This document shows, piece after piece, positions 63,176-64,000 of a DNA stretch of 64,000 bases. Where the stretch lies: assembly GCF_030056705.1 (NCBI RefSeq), contig NZ_JASHIC010000010.1, positions 62,001 to 126,000 of the forward strand. The letters run 5' to 3'. The position numbers were made by a program, and so were the translations under genes. The notes under the pieces were generated by a model. The model was not told where the DNA came from. It ran no database searches and saw nothing but the letters and a program-made list of their open reading frames with translations. The stretch is from Flectobacillus longus. GTDB taxonomy: Bacteria > Bacteroidota > Bacteroidia > Cytophagales > Spirosomataceae. Numbering within the stretch: the stretch's first letter is position 1; each line of letters begins with the position of its first letter.

Positions 63176-64000
63176 ATGAATCAGCTTATCTCGAATCCCT
63201 CTTTGGCTGTACCCCAATTGTTCTCATTGGCAGGTAAAACGGCTATTGTTACAGGTGCTACAGGATTGATCGGACAAAAACACTGTGAAGCACTCGCTGC
63301 CGCAGGTGCCAACGTGGTAGTAGCCGATGTTCTAGAATTACAAGCCAAAGGCCTAGCCAATCAATTAGGCGAAAAGCATATCGGTTTAAAACTCGATGTA
63401 ACAAACCCTAACAGTTTAGAAAAAGCCAAAGCGACTATCCTCGAAAAATATGGCTCAATCGATGTATTAGTCAACAATGCGGCTATCAACGATATGTTCG
63501 AAAACCCATTGATGGCAAAAGAATTGTCCGCTTTTGAAAACTATCCTTTGGAGTCTTTCCGAAAATCACTTGAAGTAAATGTCCTTGGGGTCTTTTTATG
63601 CTCTCAAATATTTGGTTCAGTAATGGCTGAGGCGGGTACTGGTAGTATTATCAACATCGCTTCTACCTACGGTATGGTGGGTCCTGATCAACAAATTTAC
63701 CGTGACGAAAATGGGGAACAGAGTTTTTTCAAATCTCCTTCGTATCCAACAACCAAAGGTGCTGTACTCAACTTCACTCGCTTTTTGGCAGCCTACTGGG
63801 GACACAAAGGCGTGCGTGTGAATACGCTATCGCCAGGAGGTGTTGAAAACGGTCAGAACGAATTTTTTATCAAAAACTACACAAATAAAACTCCACTCGG
63901 TCGTATGGCTCAGCCTAACGATTATCAAGGTGCATTAGTATTTCTTGCTTCTGATGCTTCGGCTTACATGACGGGCGCCAACCTAGTGGTCGATGGCGGG
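63176..64000 (+). CDS. Short-chain dehydrogenase/reductase, 3' partial
   Basis: The frame is open from ATG 63176 to the right window edge (275 codons). Classical SDR: AIVTGATGLIGQKHCEALAA, DVLVNNAAIN, SIINIASTYGMVGP with the catalytic Ser, Tyr-x3-Lys in SYPTTKGAVL, and TLSPGGVENG. The near-terminal GANLVVDGG shows that only a few residues are missing. It begins 3 bp after the aminomutase-like gene, so it is part of the sugar operon and probably reduces a keto-sugar intermediate. Confidence 0.9.
   Translation, partial: MNQLISNPSLAVPQLFSLAGKTAIVTGATGLIGQKHCEALAAAGANVVVADVLELQAKGLANQLGEKHIGLKLDVTNPNSLEKAKATILEKYGSIDVLVNNAAINDMFENPLMAKELSAFENYPLESFRKSLEVNVLGVFLCSQIFGSVMAEAGTGSIINIASTYGMVGPDQQIYRDENGEQSFFKSPSYPTTKGAVLNFTRFLAAYWGHKGVRVNTLSPGGVENGQNEFFIKNYTNKTPLGRMAQPNDYQGALVFLASDASAYMTGANLVVDGG

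Overview
The window is low-GC DNA (roughly 38-40% by eye) from a member of the Bacteroidota, most likely the order Cytophagales (a Spirosomaceae/Flectobacillus-like lineage; this is inference). Evidence: a Bacteroidota-type nuo operon with a short NuoG, DUF5686, DUF2911 and DUF2271 proteins, Sec signals ending in 'AQ', many outer-membrane barrels, and three good matches to the TAnnTTTG -7 promoter box of this phylum. It holds about 55 protein genes, one tRNA-Leu(UAG) and many hairpin or inverted-repeat intergenic elements. No phage, transposase, rRNA or CRISPR array was seen.

Layout. 0-5 kb: the end of a 23-residue-repeat/peptidoglycan-binding protein, a thioredoxin-like protein, hemE and guaB. 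5-12 kb: a flavin locus with two secreted ApbE FMN transferases enclosing a PepSY-flavodoxin-FNR membrane reductase, a DUF2271 protein carrying a flavinylation-like TGAS-x-T motif, and a periplasmic ankyrin protein. 12-17 kb: SUMF1-type protein, Tat-exported Gfo/Idh/MocA oxidoreductase, BI-1 family protein and ceramidase-like hydrolase. 17.5-27 kb: nuoABCDE-phyH-FGHIJ, which stops at a strong terminator after nuoJ without nuoKLMN and carries a phytanoyl-CoA-dioxygenase-like gene between nuoE and nuoF. 27-29 kb: a barrel gene and a diverged sigma/anti-sigma pair. 29-35.4 kb: five co-directional genes with two vanadium-haloperoxidase/PAP2 lipoproteins bracketing two barrels and a membrane-anchored protein. 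35.6-40.3 kb: dnaG, sixA-like gene, a small membrane protein, tig, tRNA-Leu. 40.5-53.4 kb: sialidase-like protein, SDR, sodium:solute symporter with a 44-residue companion ORF, mutarotase-like enzyme, 5'-nucleotidase, DUF2911, NUDIX, class V aminotransferase and an ATP-grasp ligase. 53.5-57.4 kb: a large DUF5686 protein, a small exported protein and a frameshifted gene. 57.6-64 kb: a surface-sugar operon (GT-B-like transferase, SpsF-like cytidylyltransferase, split transketolase, glutamate-1-semialdehyde aminomutase-like enzyme, SDR) running off the right edge.

How genes work together. The flavin locus reads as a module moving electrons from cytosolic NADPH through the membrane to covalently flavinylated periplasmic proteins; partners are established families but this set and its acceptor are not obvious. 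The terminal operon looks like a route to a nucleotide-activated amino sugar that does not match a pathway I can name. Intergenic space is unusually structured: a 4 x 98-nt tandem array inside a 23-bp inverted repeat (48.0-48.5 kb), a 0.5-kb inverted repeat made of ~75-nt units (51.4-51.9 kb), and several short word families that recur as hairpins between genes.
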